The notes beneath the pieces are model-generated. The model searched no databases. It saw only the letters and a list, made by a program, of their open reading frames with translations, and was not told the DNA's origin. The position numbers were made by a program, and so were the translations under genes. This document shows positions 23,889-32,041 of a stretch of DNA of 32,352 nt, one piece after another. Each line of letters opens with the position of its first letter. Positions within the stretch are counted from its first letter, which is position 1. This stretch comes from Patescibacteria group bacterium (lineage in GTDB: Bacteria; Patescibacteriota; Minisyncoccia; Moranbacterales; UBA1568), in NCBI GenBank assembly GCA_030916545.1, contig JAUPWI010000033.1:1-32352 (forward strand), written 5' to 3'.

Positions 23889-26651
23889 ATGAGGGAAGTA
23901 CCATTGGTAGGAATCTCGCGGCGATATATTGCCGTTATCGGTCTGATCGGCATGCTTCTTGCGCCTTTTTCGTCAGCGCAGGCCGCCAGCGTCCCTTCGG
24001 TCGGCAAGGTGGCCAGCAAACTTGAGAAGCGTTACAACATCAATGGAGACAGCGTCCGGGATGTGATGCAGGGTTTCAACGTCAACAGTAGTAAGAAAAC
24101 GACCCCGGAGGTTTCGGTTTTCTTTTCGCCTTCTGATCCGAAGAGCGGAGAAAAGATAACCGCGCGCGCCATGCCGATCTATTTCAGTAACCCATCCGAG
24201 TCGTTGTATTATACCTGGTATCTGAAACGGAAGGATTGCAACGCGGCCCGCTGCGATTATAACGGTGACGGTGCCTACAATTCGAAGGATTGGCGGATCG
24301 AGGCCGCGAGCATACTGGTCCAGAACGGATACGATAGTGTCGATCCGGGGACGAGCTATATCGTGGATGATGACAATGACGGATATAAGGCTCGTTTCGG
24401 TGGGGATAACAAGGAGGGAAAAGCTGACTACTGTGCCGTGTATGATCCGAGGTCGGGCGATGTGTATGAACTCGTCGATTCGGGCTCGTCGGTTTCTTTC
24501 TCTTGTCCGGCCGGCCTTTCCGCGACTTGCCTGGAAGGAGAGACTCAGATCAATCCTGAGACGAGTGTAGTCACGTTCGGCGGCGGCGGTCTGGATATTT
24601 TTGGAGATCCGGCACCTAATTCGGGAGGAGGGACGATTACTCCTTTTTCCGAAACACCACCGGATTGTAACGTGGGAGGGTGTTCATCGGTCGGCGCCCC
24701 TGTCTGTAGCGGCGGATCCGTACCGACTTGCACTTCCGGTACTCCCTGCTGCGTGGCTGACCCGGTTACCGCTACGGTTTGCGCGGCGCCTCTGAATCTG
24801 TGCAGCGCCACTACGAGCGGCTCTATCAAGGATCTCTGCACGCATGTATTCGCTCAACCGAGAGGCGGTCTGGTATCCGGAGACGGGGCATTCGGCGCGG
24901 GCGAAGAAAGTTTCTGGAAAACGAATCCTCGCGACCCGAGTACGGCAAATAACGGACAAAAAGACGAGGCTACGGTCGTTGGTCTCGGCATGGATGAATT
25001 CTCTTGGACGTATTTCAGCGGTGATGAGGTGGGTGTCGCCGTCGAGGGGACATCCATGATTCCGACCAAACACGATGATTCTTCGTCGTATGTCATGTGG
25101 GCGTTCCCAAAAAATAAGTGTCACCCTTCATTGGTAGGAGGATCGACTGACCAGTATGTACAAACGATCAAGGGTTACCAGGTGACGTTTCCAACCGCGA
25201 ATATGGATCCGAATGACTGTATCTCGCATAACCTGGTCAATCCTGCCGAAGGAGGGCAGTCATCGAACCTGTCCATACAGCTGAGCGTCAGTCCAGGAAG
25301 TTTGACGAACGATGAGACATCCGACAAGAGCGGGGATATCGTGACCGTGCAGGCGGCGATCGACAATGCCTCGCGGGAGAATGGCAGTCTGCATTATGAC
25401 TGGATCATCGACATCAGCGATAATCCGCGTTTCACGATTCCGAGAAATATCACGGCCGCAGCGATCAATTCGGAACTCACGACGCGCACGAAGGGGAACG
25501 ATCTTGGTACGCTGCACTTCAAGATGAATATACCGGCCGCTTTGCTCGGACCCATGTCGGGAGGAACGGGGTATATCCGTTTTCGCCTGCGGGCCGAGGA
25601 GAGCATCGAAGGCGGGGGGATCAGGAAGGGGAATTCCGAGGTGATCGCGAGATTCGTTTCGACCGGAAAACGTATACAGGCGTACCTGGTGGATCCGGTC
25701 GTCGTTGGACCGAGGACGCACGTGAAGCTGGGCGCGAACATGATCTGTAACGGCTCTCCGCTTGAACGAACTGCGTGTCAGGTGATCAAGAACGAGGTCA
25801 TCGGCCTCAAGATCGACGGCGCCGGCCTTCGGGATTTCTCATGGCAGATCAATCAGAAGCCGCTTATATGCAATCGGGTCGGTGTGTCGCCTGATTGTTC
25901 CGACACGGAACAGGGGAACATCGTATTTTTTCCGGTCACCGGGAAGACCGGCGACAGCTATGAGGTGACCGTGACGGCCGTCAATACGGCGACCGACCAG
26001 GCGGTGACGATGTCACGATTGTTTTACGTCATCGATCCCTACGCGCAGATCGTCTCTTCGGATACTGATGTCGCCTGGAAGAAGCTCCTGGGATTCTATC
26101 GTGACGTCCTTGGTACAGCGGCCGTAAATTGTCCAGCGGGCCTCTGCCCGAATTATTCGGAGGAAGCCCTGCAGACATTCGCCGGTTCGGTAGTCGTGCT
26201 GAAAGCGGAATATCTGCCGAGATTCATCGCGTCTCATCCTGGGTTGCATACCGAGTGGCGAGTGGACGGGGAGGTGGTCGAGCAATCCGCGACGGATACG
26301 ATTTCATTTCCGATCAGGAAATACGGGGGAGCTTCCTATGATATTTCCTTTCAGGCAATCATCCTGCAGACTGATCTGATGCGTCGGGCACTGTACGATG
26401 TGTGGGATATCTCTCCTCTCGATTCCACGGAGTCGAATTTCACCGGGAAGATGCAGGTCGAGGTTCAGGATGCGACCATGGCTGCCGGAGACCAGAAAGG
26501 GATAAAGAAGTATTATGCTCTCATTTCAAGTTATGTCCCGGAAACGTTCCTGTTCACGTTCCGGGTGCTTCTCCTCGGGTTTCTTGCTTTGTTCGTGACC
26601 TCCTTTTTTGGATCGCTGGTTTCCACTCCTCGTTTTTCGAGAAGAAGATAA
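23889..26651 (+). CDS. Large secreted cysteine-rich surface protein with Ca-loop motifs and C-terminal anchor
   Basis: A 920-residue exported protein. A signal peptide (about 12-33, ending SSAQA) starts it and one membrane segment (about 886-911) followed by an Arg-rich tail ends it, so the bulk is extracytoplasmic and tethered. It has 22 cysteines, concentrated near residues 117-320 in a segment with PCC and repeated Cys-Gly/Ser spacing. Two D-x-(D/N)-x-D-G loops occur: D123-Y-N125-G-D127-G with N131 and D134, matching a dockerin-type calcium loop, and D160-D-D162-N-D164-G. Four stretches have an aromatic-x-W signature (YYTWY, LHYDW, FSWQI, LHTEW) suggestive of Ig/PKD-like modules. No enzyme motif is seen. 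Its place in the VirB4 operon suggests a surface part of the secretion-like machine. Adhesion is a guess. Confidence 0.8.
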   Translation: MREVPLVGISRRYIAVIGLIGMLLAPFSSAQAASVPSVGKVASKLEKRYNINGDSVRDVMQGFNVNSSKKTTPEVSVFFSPSDPKSGEKITARAMPIYFSNPSESLYYTWYLKRKDCNAARCDYNGDGAYNSKDWRIEAASILVQNGYDSVDPGTSYIVDDDNDGYKARFGGDNKEGKADYCAVYDPRSGDVYELVDSGSSVSFSCPAGLSATCLEGETQINPETSVVTFGGGGLDIFGDPAPNSGGGTITPFSETPPDCNVGGCSSVGAPVCSGGSVPTCTSGTPCCVADPVTATVCAAPLNLCSATTSGSIKDLCTHVFAQPRGGLVSGDGAFGAGEESFWKTNPRDPSTANNGQKDEATVVGLGMDEFSWTYFSGDEVGVAVEGTSMIPTKHDDSSSYVMWAFPKNKCHPSLVGGSTDQYVQTIKGYQVTFPTANMDPNDCISHNLVNPAEGGQSSNLSIQLSVSPGSLTNDETSDKSGDIVTVQAAIDNASRENGSLHYDWIIDISDNPRFTIPRNITAAAINSELTTRTKGNDLGTLHFKMNIPAALLGPMSGGTGYIRFRLRAEESIEGGGIRKGNSEVIARFVSTGKRIQAYLVDPVVVGPRTHVKLGANMICNGSPLERTACQVIKNEVIGLKIDGAGLRDFSWQINQKPLICNRVGVSPDCSDTEQGNIVFFPVTGKTGDSYEVTVTAVNTATDQAVTMSRLFYVIDPYAQIVSSDTDVAWKKLLGFYRDVLGTAAVNCPAGLCPNYSEEALQTFAGSVVVLKAEYLPRFIASHPGLHTEWRVDGEVVEQSATDTISFPIRKYGGASYDISFQAIILQTDLMRRALYDVWDISPLDSTESNFTGKMQVEVQDATMAAGDQKGIKKYYALISSYVPETFLFTFRVLLLGFLALFVTSFFGSLVSTPRFSRRR

Positions 26652-26683
26652 GTCAAGAGTGAAAGAGGAATGGAAACTCATGT

Positions 26684-27232
26684 ATGAATGATGAAGAATT
26701 CGGTCTTAGTCAGTTGTATCAGGCCCGCGCTCTCGACCTGCAGGCTGATCATCAGCGGCAGCGGGAAGTGGAGGGGGTGATAGGGAGGGTCCGGGAGATC
26801 TTCCGTAACCGAGGTGAGGATTTCGACGAGGGCGACGAGCGGTTGCTGTCATCGGAACCGGCCAAGGAACCAGGTTTTCCCGTTATCATCTTTACGTTCG
26901 CGGTGATCAAAGACTGTTTGGACCTTCCTTTGGAACTTTCGGTCATCGGGATACTCCTCACCACCCTCCTGTCAGTGCTCCTGTCGGTGATTCTGTTTCT
27001 GTGGGTCTTGGGGAAATTGAGCGGCGGCTGGTGGAAGAAAAAAATAATCCGCTGGTTGTGGGTGAGGTATTTGGCGGTGGTCGTCATAGAGCTTTTCCCT
27101 CTTTTCAAGATAGTGCCAGCTACCACCATCTTTATCCTGATGGCTCATTATCGAGAGAAGAAACTCGTGAAATTGTTCGATCTCGCACTCGAAGAATTCA
27201 AGCGTGCTGGCGTCCTGAAGTACATCAGGTGA
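26684..27232 (+). CDS. Membrane protein, 182 aa, last gene of the type IV secretion-like run
   Basis: No named family is recognised. The N-terminal 65 residues are polar and probably helical (QARALDLQADHQRQREVEG); three hydrophobic segments follow (about 66-80, 84-107 and 124-152), then a basic C-terminal helix. The arginine/tryptophan run WWKKKIIRWLWVRY lies between segments two and three, consistent with a cytoplasmic loop. GAAAGAGG lies about 14 bases before the ATG. It follows the large surface protein by 32 bases and is the last plus-strand gene before a minus-strand region. A 14-bp palindrome starts six bases after its stop. Confidence 0.72.
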   Translation: MNDEEFGLSQLYQARALDLQADHQRQREVEGVIGRVREIFRNRGEDFDEGDERLLSSEPAKEPGFPVIIFTFAVIKDCLDLPLELSVIGILLTTLLSVLLSVILFLWVLGKLSGGWWKKKIIRWLWVRYLAVVVIELFPLFKIVPATTIFILMAHYREKKLVKLFDLALEEFKRAGVLKYIR

Positions 27233-27237
27233 TCCTC

Positions 27238-27251
27238 GGCATCCGGATGCC
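27238..27251. repeat. 14-bp perfect palindrome after the T4SS-like operon
   Basis: GGCATCCGGATGCC begins six bases after the stop of the 182-residue gene. It can fold into a five-pair stem with a CCGG loop but has no T-run, so it is not a standard terminator; it may be an RNA-stabilising hairpin or a protein-binding site. Confidence 0.45.
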
Positions 27252-27320
27252 ATGATGTTCTTCGGATACTTGTTTCACCGGGGAGGAAATACCGATGGGA
27301 ATATGATACGCGTATGCGGG

Positions 27321-27368
27321 TAAAGAAAACACATAAGCCACCAGCTGTATGATTGGTGGCCTTGTGTC
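27321..27368 (-). terminator. Terminator of tRNA-Leu
   Basis: On the minus strand ACACAAGGCCACCA pairs with TGGTGGCTTATGTGT (small mismatch) around a ten-base loop, followed by TTTCTTT. It starts four bases after the tRNA-Leu CCA end. Confidence 0.85.
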
Positions 27369-27371
27369 TAT

Positions 27372-27457
27372 TGGTGCCGAGGAGAGGACTTGAACCTCCA
27401 TGGGATCGCTCCCGCTAGCGCCTAAAGCTAGTGTGTCTACCATTTCACCACCTCGGC
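27372..27457 (-). tRNA. tRNA-Leu (anticodon UAG)
   Basis: An 86-base class II tRNA read on the minus strand. The acceptor stem GCCGAGG pairs with CCTCGGC; the anticodon arm CTAGC/GCTAG encloses the loop TTTAGGC with anticodon TAG. The long variable arm CGGGAGCGATCCC and the TGGAGGTTCAAGTCCTC T-arm are typical of leucine tRNA. CCA is encoded at 27372-27374. It reads CUN-type leucine codons, especially CUA. A terminator follows directly, so it is probably a single-gene transcript. Confidence 0.97.
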
Positions 27458-27520
27458 GGTTTATTGATTGTCGTCTTGAGTCTTCTGCCTGAATGGGCGA
27501 GGGGAGATGTGACTTCGGGT

Positions 27521-27600
27521 GAGAGACGTCGCCTCCTCTTTTTTCTTTGCGATGTGCTCGGAAGCACCAGCATCAGAAAAAAGAGGAGGCGACGTCTCTC
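27521..27600. repeat. 26-bp perfect inverted repeat forming a long hairpin
   Basis: The arms at 27521-27546 and 27575-27600 are perfectly complementary over 26 bases (starting GAGAGACGTCGCC, ending with T6-CT). The 28-base centre folds further: GTGCT (27554-27558) and AGCAC (27563-27567) pair around a CGGA tetraloop, and GAT/ATC pair outside that. GTTTTT follows on the plus strand. It lies between the tRNA-Leu gene and the 103-residue gene, both on the minus strand. Flanking bases show no target-site duplication. A terminator or double-stranded RNA-forming element is likely. Confidence 0.9.
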
Positions 27601-27618
27601 GTTTTTCGTTCACATGAC

Positions 27619-27930
27619 TTATGCGATGCGCGCATTCGGTCCGAACATACGAAGCAGATGGGCTGATTCTTCCCTGAGCGGGCCTTCGTTGGCATACTCG
27701 CCGTGATGGCGGGTGTCCTCACCGTAGGTTTCACGTTTCTGGTCAAGGTGGAAGTTCACGAGAAAATCACCGTTTTCGGTCTTGACGTAGGCATGGAAGC
27801 GCGGATAGCCCGCTCGGGCGAGCGGCCGGATAAAGCTCTGTTCGCCGTTTTCCGCCCGTTGGAATATATAGCCCGCTCGGCGCATGAGCGAGACGGAATT
27901 TTCGCTCGGATGAGGGATGATGATCTTCAT
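27619..27930 (-). CDS. Conserved small protein, 103 aa, unknown function
   Basis: I do not know the function; related small proteins are, from memory, widespread in CPR genomes. It is soluble with no signal peptide. Dense motifs suggest a real, constrained fold: IPHPSENSVSLMRRAGY (5-21), then SFIRPLARAGYPRFHAYVKTE, DFLVNFHLDQKRETY and a final HHGEYANEGPLREE. Several His, Arg and Asp residues in HLDQK and HGEY could bind a metal or nucleic acid. It follows tRNA-Pro on the minus strand, and the long inverted repeat lies just beyond its stop. Likely co-transcribed with cca and tRNA-Pro. Confidence 0.82.
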   Translation of the reverse strand: MKIIIPHPSENSVSLMRRAGYIFQRAENGEQSFIRPLARAGYPRFHAYVKTENGDFLVNFHLDQKRETYGEDTRHHGEYANEGPLREESAHLLRMFGPNARIA

Positions 27931-27951
27931 AGAGGGGAGAGAATATCACTG

Positions 27952-28022
27952 TCGGAACACCGGGAATCGAACCCAGACTTCACGCACCCGAAGCGCGCGT
28001 ACTACCACTATACTATGCTCCG
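27952..28022 (-). tRNA. tRNA-Pro (anticodon CGG), CCA not encoded
   Basis: A 71-base tRNA on the minus strand. CGGAGCA pairs with TGTTCCG (one G-T), the anticodon arm CGCGC/GCGTG encloses TTCGGGT with anticodon CGG, and the T-arm TCTGGGTTCGATTCCCGG is intact. The base after the acceptor stem is A (discriminator), then CAG, so CCA must be added. The cca gene ends 28 bases upstream on the same strand. The D-loop is short. Confidence 0.92.
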
Positions 28023-28050
28023 CACATTGAGATGATGACAGCGAAATGGA

Positions 28051-29583
28051 TTATTGCACGAAGTGCTGTCGTTTGATGCCTTGGTCATCAGTACTCCGTT
28101 TTTCCTCGATTTTTTCCTTGGCAAGAGAACGGAGGTCATCGAGGTCGTGATCGAGAAGTACCGTGGCTCTGGCAAGAAGCGTTTCTCGGGTATTGATCGA
28201 TGGATCCTCGATCGTTTCCGCAAGCAACACGTCGAGAATGGCCCCGATTTTCGGGCCGGGGGCGAGCGAGCAATCCCGCATCAGGTCCTGCCCGTTTATC
28301 TTGAGCATCTTTACCGAAATCGGATCCCGAGAAACCTTGTCTATCATATACTCCAAATGGCGGAGCTTGTAGGGTTTTGCTTTGGGGACGCCCGAACCGA
28401 GTCGATCGCTGATGCGGACGTCCATGAGATCGTGCATATTCTCGAGTCCGACTTTCCTGATGAGCCGTCGGACCGATGCTTCGGTTACTTCTCCTACATT
28501 ATAGTAAAACAGGTGGTTGTCAACCAGGAGGGTCGTTTTTTCGATGATGTCTTTCGGATACCGGAGTCGCGCCAGGATAATCTTGGTCATGCGGGCGCCG
28601 ACGTGGTCGTGGTTGTAGAACGTCGAACGGTATCCGTCGCCCTGTTTGGTACGGGGTTTTCCGACGTCATGGAGAAGTGCGGCGAGTCGGACGTGTAGTT
28701 TCGGCGATGGACAGGTTTCGAGCGCGCGGAGATTGTGTTCCCAGACCGTGTAGATATGGTGGAGATTCTGTCCGACACCGATCCCTTCCTCGAGTTCCGG
28801 AATGATGTATCGGAGCAGGCCGGTCGATCGCAGGAGGTCGACACCGAAAGCTGGATTCTGAGAGAGGATGATGCGGGAAAATTCATCCCGGATGCGTTCG
28901 AGAGAGATGACATTGAGGCTTGCAGCGTATTTTTTGACGGCTTCGAGCGTCGGTTCATCGATATGCCAATTCGAGGGCGCCGTCTGCTTCTCCGGAGTAC
29001 GGAGTTCGCTCGCGAAACGGATGGCGCGCATGATGCGGAGCGCGTCTTCCTCGAAACGCTGTTCCGGGTTTCCGACCGCCCGGATGACCTTCTTTTCGAT
29101 ATCGGTCAGACCGCCGAATGGATCGATGATGGAAATTTCGGAGACGGCGGTCGGTCGGGTTTCCTGGGATGGAATCCACCGGTCGATGGATGCCGCGAGC
29201 GCATTGATGGTGAAATCGCGACGGGCGAGGTCTTCGGCAATCGTCGTGACGAAGGTGACCTGGTCCGGACGACGATGATCACTGTAGCCGGTTTCCGTCC
29301 GATAGGTCGTCACTTCGATGATGTCATGCTCGTACCGCGAGGGTGTCAGCGGGTGGAAGCGCGGGACTTTCACGCCGATGGTTCCGAAGGTGTTCTCGTA
29401 GACGTGGTCGGGAAAAATCGCCTGAATCTGTTCAGGCAAGGCGTTGGTGGTGATATCCCAGTCCTTGGGCGCGCGACCGATCAGGATATCGCGGACGCAT
29501 CCACCGACGATGTACGCCTCGAATCCGGCCTTCTTCAGACTCTCGATCGTTTCGATAACGGGGAGGGGAAGGGCGAATTCCAT
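28051..29583 (-). CDS. cca: CCA-adding tRNA nucleotidyltransferase with HD domain
   Basis: A 510-residue class II CCA-adding enzyme, which completes the 3' CCA end of tRNAs. The head carries GGCVRD (27-32) and the catalytic DWD (D41, D43), then RRDFTINA, the neck GNPEQRFEEDALRIMRAIRFA and ERIRDEFSRI. A C-terminal HD domain is shown by AALLHDVGKP and NHDHVGA. The length is above the usual 400-450 residues because of a C-terminal extension ending in a charged helix. It lies 101 bases after infB; no ribosome-binding site is visible. Its own product is needed for the adjacent tRNA-Pro, which lacks CCA. Confidence 0.95.
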   Translation of the reverse strand: MEFALPLPVIETIESLKKAGFEAYIVGGCVRDILIGRAPKDWDITTNALPEQIQAIFPDHVYENTFGTIGVKVPRFHPLTPSRYEHDIIEVTTYRTETGYSDHRRPDQVTFVTTIAEDLARRDFTINALAASIDRWIPSQETRPTAVSEISIIDPFGGLTDIEKKVIRAVGNPEQRFEEDALRIMRAIRFASELRTPEKQTAPSNWHIDEPTLEAVKKYAASLNVISLERIRDEFSRIILSQNPAFGVDLLRSTGLLRYIIPELEEGIGVGQNLHHIYTVWEHNLRALETCPSPKLHVRLAALLHDVGKPRTKQGDGYRSTFYNHDHVGARMTKIILARLRYPKDIIEKTTLLVDNHLFYYNVGEVTEASVRRLIRKVGLENMHDLMDVRISDRLGSGVPKAKPYKLRHLEYMIDKVSRDPISVKMLKINGQDLMRDCSLAPGPKIGAILDVLLAETIEDPSINTRETLLARATVLLDHDLDDLRSLAKEKIEEKRSTDDQGIKRQHFVQ

Positions 29584-29684
29584 AGGAACATGAACATGAT
29601 GTCAGGAATACGAAGGATACGCGGCGAAGAATGGAACAGGAAAGTGCGGGTCAGCCGGCCTGATGGGAAAGATGAGGGGTATCA

Positions 29685-31442
29685 TCAGAGGCTGCGTCGC
29701 TTCTCCTCTTCCTTGTAGCAGATCAGCGTATCGCCTACCTGGATTTTCATGGAGCCGTCGAAGACGACGCCGCACTCATTGCCTTGTCCGACTTCATCGG
29801 CATTTTCCTTGTTGCGCTGGAGATTGCCCATGGCACCGTTTCCGATGATCTCATCGTCGCGTTTGATTTCGAGCAGGGATCCACGCACGATTTTGCCTTC
29901 GGAGACCCGGCCGCCGACGATCATGTCACGTTTTCCGGTCTTGAACACCGCGAGGACGGACAGTCGGCCAAAATCGGTACGGATCGTTTCAGGAGGGAGC
30001 AGAGCGGACATATGGCCCTTGACCGCCTCGACCAGTTTGTAGATGATATTGAAGGTCTCGATATCGACATGGGCGTTTTCGGCCATGCGCTTGGCGACGG
30101 CGGTCGGTTCGACATTGAATCCGAGTATCATGGCGCCGGCGCTTTCGGCGAGTTTGACATCACTCTCAGTGATCGCGCCGACCCCGGAGCTGATTTCCTC
30201 GAGCACGATTTCCTCGTTTCCTACACCGGAAAGAATCTGTTCGAGTGCTTCGACCGATCCCTGGACATCGGCCTTGATGATGATCCGGAATCGCTTCACA
30301 TTCTCATCTTCTTCGGAACGGATCTTCTTGAGTGAGGTATGATCGCCCTGCTCCTGTGATTTGAGACGGGCAAGAGCCTTGCTGCTGACCACCTGGACGA
30401 TGTCATTGACAGCCGGGGGTTCATTGAAGCCGAAAATGGTAGCCGGAACCGATGGGAGAGCCGCAGCTAGGTTTCGTCCGGCGAAGTCTTCGATGCGTCG
30501 GATGCGGCCGAATGTGCCTCCGGCGATGATGTCCTGGCCGACTTTCAAGGTACCTGTGCGGATCAACACCGTCGCGACCGGACCCTTCTGTGGATCAAGG
30601 TTCGACTCGAGCACGACAGCCAGGCCGTCGCGTTTCTGGTTGGCGCGGAAATCCTCGACCTCGGCTACCAGGAGGATGCTGTCCAGGAGCTTGTCGATAT
30701 TGATATTGTTCTTCGCGCTCACGTAGTTGCAGATGACATCACCTCCCCAGTCCTCGAAAAGGATGCCGTATTCAGCTAGTTCCTGTTTGACGCGGTCCGG
30801 TTTGGCTTCCGGCTTGTCGATCTTGTTGATGGCGACGATGACGGGAATCTTCTTTTCCTTGATGAACTCGATCACTTCCTTGGTCTGGGGGCGGACGCCA
30901 TCTTCGGCCGAAACGACCAGGATGGCGATGTCCGCGATGGACATTCCACGTTTGCGCATGCCGGAAAACGCTTCATGGCCGGGAGTATCGATGAAGGTGA
31001 TCATCTTGCCGTGCTTCTTCACCTGGTACGCGCTGATGCGCTGAGTGATGCCACCGGCTTCTCCGACGGCCACGTTGGTCTTGCGTATCGTGTCGAGCAG
31101 GGTGGTCTTGCCGTGGTCGACGTGACCGAGAATGGTGACGACGGGCGCACGGGGAGCGAGCGGTTCTTCGCCTGATTGTTCGGCGGCGAGGATTTCCGGG
31201 AGATTCTCAAGCGTGATTTTGCCTTCGAGTTCCGCCTCTTCCGGTTTCGTGTCGAATCCGAGATCGGAAGCGATGACGCTCGCGGTATCGAAATCGATCT
31301 CCTCATTGATGGTGGCGATGATGCCGTTTTTCATGAGTTCGGTGATGACGGCGGATACCGGGACATGAAGCACATCCGACAGCTTTTTGACACTGACGGT
31401 TTCCGCGATAGTCACGATCTTTTTCGGTTCCGATTCGCTCAT
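29685..31442 (-). CDS. infB: Translation initiation factor IF-2 (short form)
   Basis: IF-2 places initiator tRNA on the 30S subunit and promotes subunit joining. This 585-residue form lacks the long variable N-terminus of many bacteria: one short helical N-terminal domain (IF2-N, about 10-70) precedes the G domain. G motifs are GHVDHGKTT (106-114), GGITQ (130-134), DTPGH (152-156) and NKID (206-209). Domains II, III (FRIIIKADVQGSVEAL) and IV (ECGVVFDGSMKIQVGD) are complete. The start ATG at 31442 is 26 bases after the DUF4446 stop on the same strand, so the two form one transcript. No clear Shine-Dalgarno is seen. Confidence 0.97.
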   Translation of the reverse strand: MSESEPKKIVTIAETVSVKKLSDVLHVPVSAVITELMKNGIIATINEEIDFDTASVIASDLGFDTKPEEAELEGKITLENLPEILAAEQSGEEPLAPRAPVVTILGHVDHGKTTLLDTIRKTNVAVGEAGGITQRISAYQVKKHGKMITFIDTPGHEAFSGMRKRGMSIADIAILVVSAEDGVRPQTKEVIEFIKEKKIPVIVAINKIDKPEAKPDRVKQELAEYGILFEDWGGDVICNYVSAKNNINIDKLLDSILLVAEVEDFRANQKRDGLAVVLESNLDPQKGPVATVLIRTGTLKVGQDIIAGGTFGRIRRIEDFAGRNLAAALPSVPATIFGFNEPPAVNDIVQVVSSKALARLKSQEQGDHTSLKKIRSEEDENVKRFRIIIKADVQGSVEALEQILSGVGNEEIVLEEISSGVGAITESDVKLAESAGAMILGFNVEPTAVAKRMAENAHVDIETFNIIYKLVEAVKGHMSALLPPETIRTDFGRLSVLAVFKTGKRDMIVGGRVSEGKIVRGSLLEIKRDDEIIGNGAMGNLQRNKENADEVGQGNECGVVFDGSMKIQVGDTLICYKEEEKRRSL

Positions 31443-31468
31443 AGAGTGTGATTCAGGGGGATAAGATT

Positions 31469-31972
31469 TTACGAAGGAATGATTTTCGCGGCGGCTGCTC
31501 TCAGGATGACACTTTTTTCTTCTTCGGTAAACGGGAATCCGGCGTCCTTCCCTTTTTGGATCGGTTTCGCGTAGACGCGCGTCCCTTCTCGCGTGTGCAG
31601 GGAGGAGATGACGACACCCGAATCGTCTCCGTCCAGGAGGGCGACGCTGAAGCTCTGATTGCTCCCTACTTCCTTGAAAGGATTGAAGCGTAAGACGGCG
31701 TGCTTATGAAGACCCTTGAGACTGAGCGCCCGGAGCTTTTCGAGGGCATCGAAGAGTTCCTGGATTTCTCGGTCGAGTTCCCGCGTCCGTCCGAGCTGCT
31801 CGATAAGAATTGTCTCGAGTGTCTTCGCGCTTTTGCCGGAAAAGAAGAGCGCGAGTTTCGTGTCCAAGGTACGTTGTCTGAAGAACAGAAACAGAGTCAG
31901 ACAGAAAGCGGAACCGGCCAGAACGGCACTTCCGATCGTGAGCATTCCGGAGGGTGAATCGATCTGAAACAT
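31469..31972 (-). CDS. DUF4446 family protein
   Basis: A 167-residue protein with an N-terminal membrane segment (about 12-31), a coiled-coil (LEQLGRTRELDREIQELFDAL) and the DUF4446 block: HKHAVLRFNPFKEVGSNQSFSVALLDGDDSGVV followed by SSLHTREGTRVYAKPIQKG and a closing FTEEEKSVI. This block is very conserved in the family, whose function is unknown; a cytoplasmic membrane-tethered role is likely. It is probably transcribed with infB. Its promoter overlaps a dyad symmetry described separately. The ATG at 31972 lies about 24 bases after the predicted transcript start. Confidence 0.9.
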   Translation of the reverse strand: MFQIDSPSGMLTIGSAVLAGSAFCLTLFLFFRQRTLDTKLALFFSGKSAKTLETILIEQLGRTRELDREIQELFDALEKLRALSLKGLHKHAVLRFNPFKEVGSNQSFSVALLDGDDSGVVISSLHTREGTRVYAKPIQKGKDAGFPFTEEEKSVILRAAAAKIIPS

Positions 31973-32002
31973 GATGAAATACGCTTAATCGACTTGCCTG
32001 AA

Positions 32003-32031
32003 ATGGTATCATGATTTTTCCCTTCTGTAAA
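32003..32031 (-). promoter_or_regulatory. Promoter of DUF4446-infB
   Basis: On the minus strand TTTACA (32026-32031) is followed after 17 bases by TACCAT (32003-32008), which is preceded by TGA (extended -10). The transcript would start near 31996. The -35 box lies inside the dyad at 32014-32040. Confidence 0.65.
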
Positions 32032-32040
32032 GGGAAAAAT
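32014..32040. promoter_or_regulatory. 11-bp-arm dyad, candidate shared operator
   Basis: ATTTTTCCCTT (32014-32024) and its exact complement AAGGGAAAAAT (32030-32040) flank CTGTA. It covers the -35 box of DUF4446 and ends two bases before the -35 box of the HRDC gene. The T-run is in the 5' arm and no T-run follows, so it is not an intrinsic terminator. Confidence 0.65.
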
Positions 32041-32041
32041 G

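Noticed and set aside
28735..29718. 327-codon open frame on the plus strand opposite cca and the infB end
   Set aside because: It is a mirror frame of the well-identified cca; the translation is low-complexity Asp/Arg-rich and matches no family.
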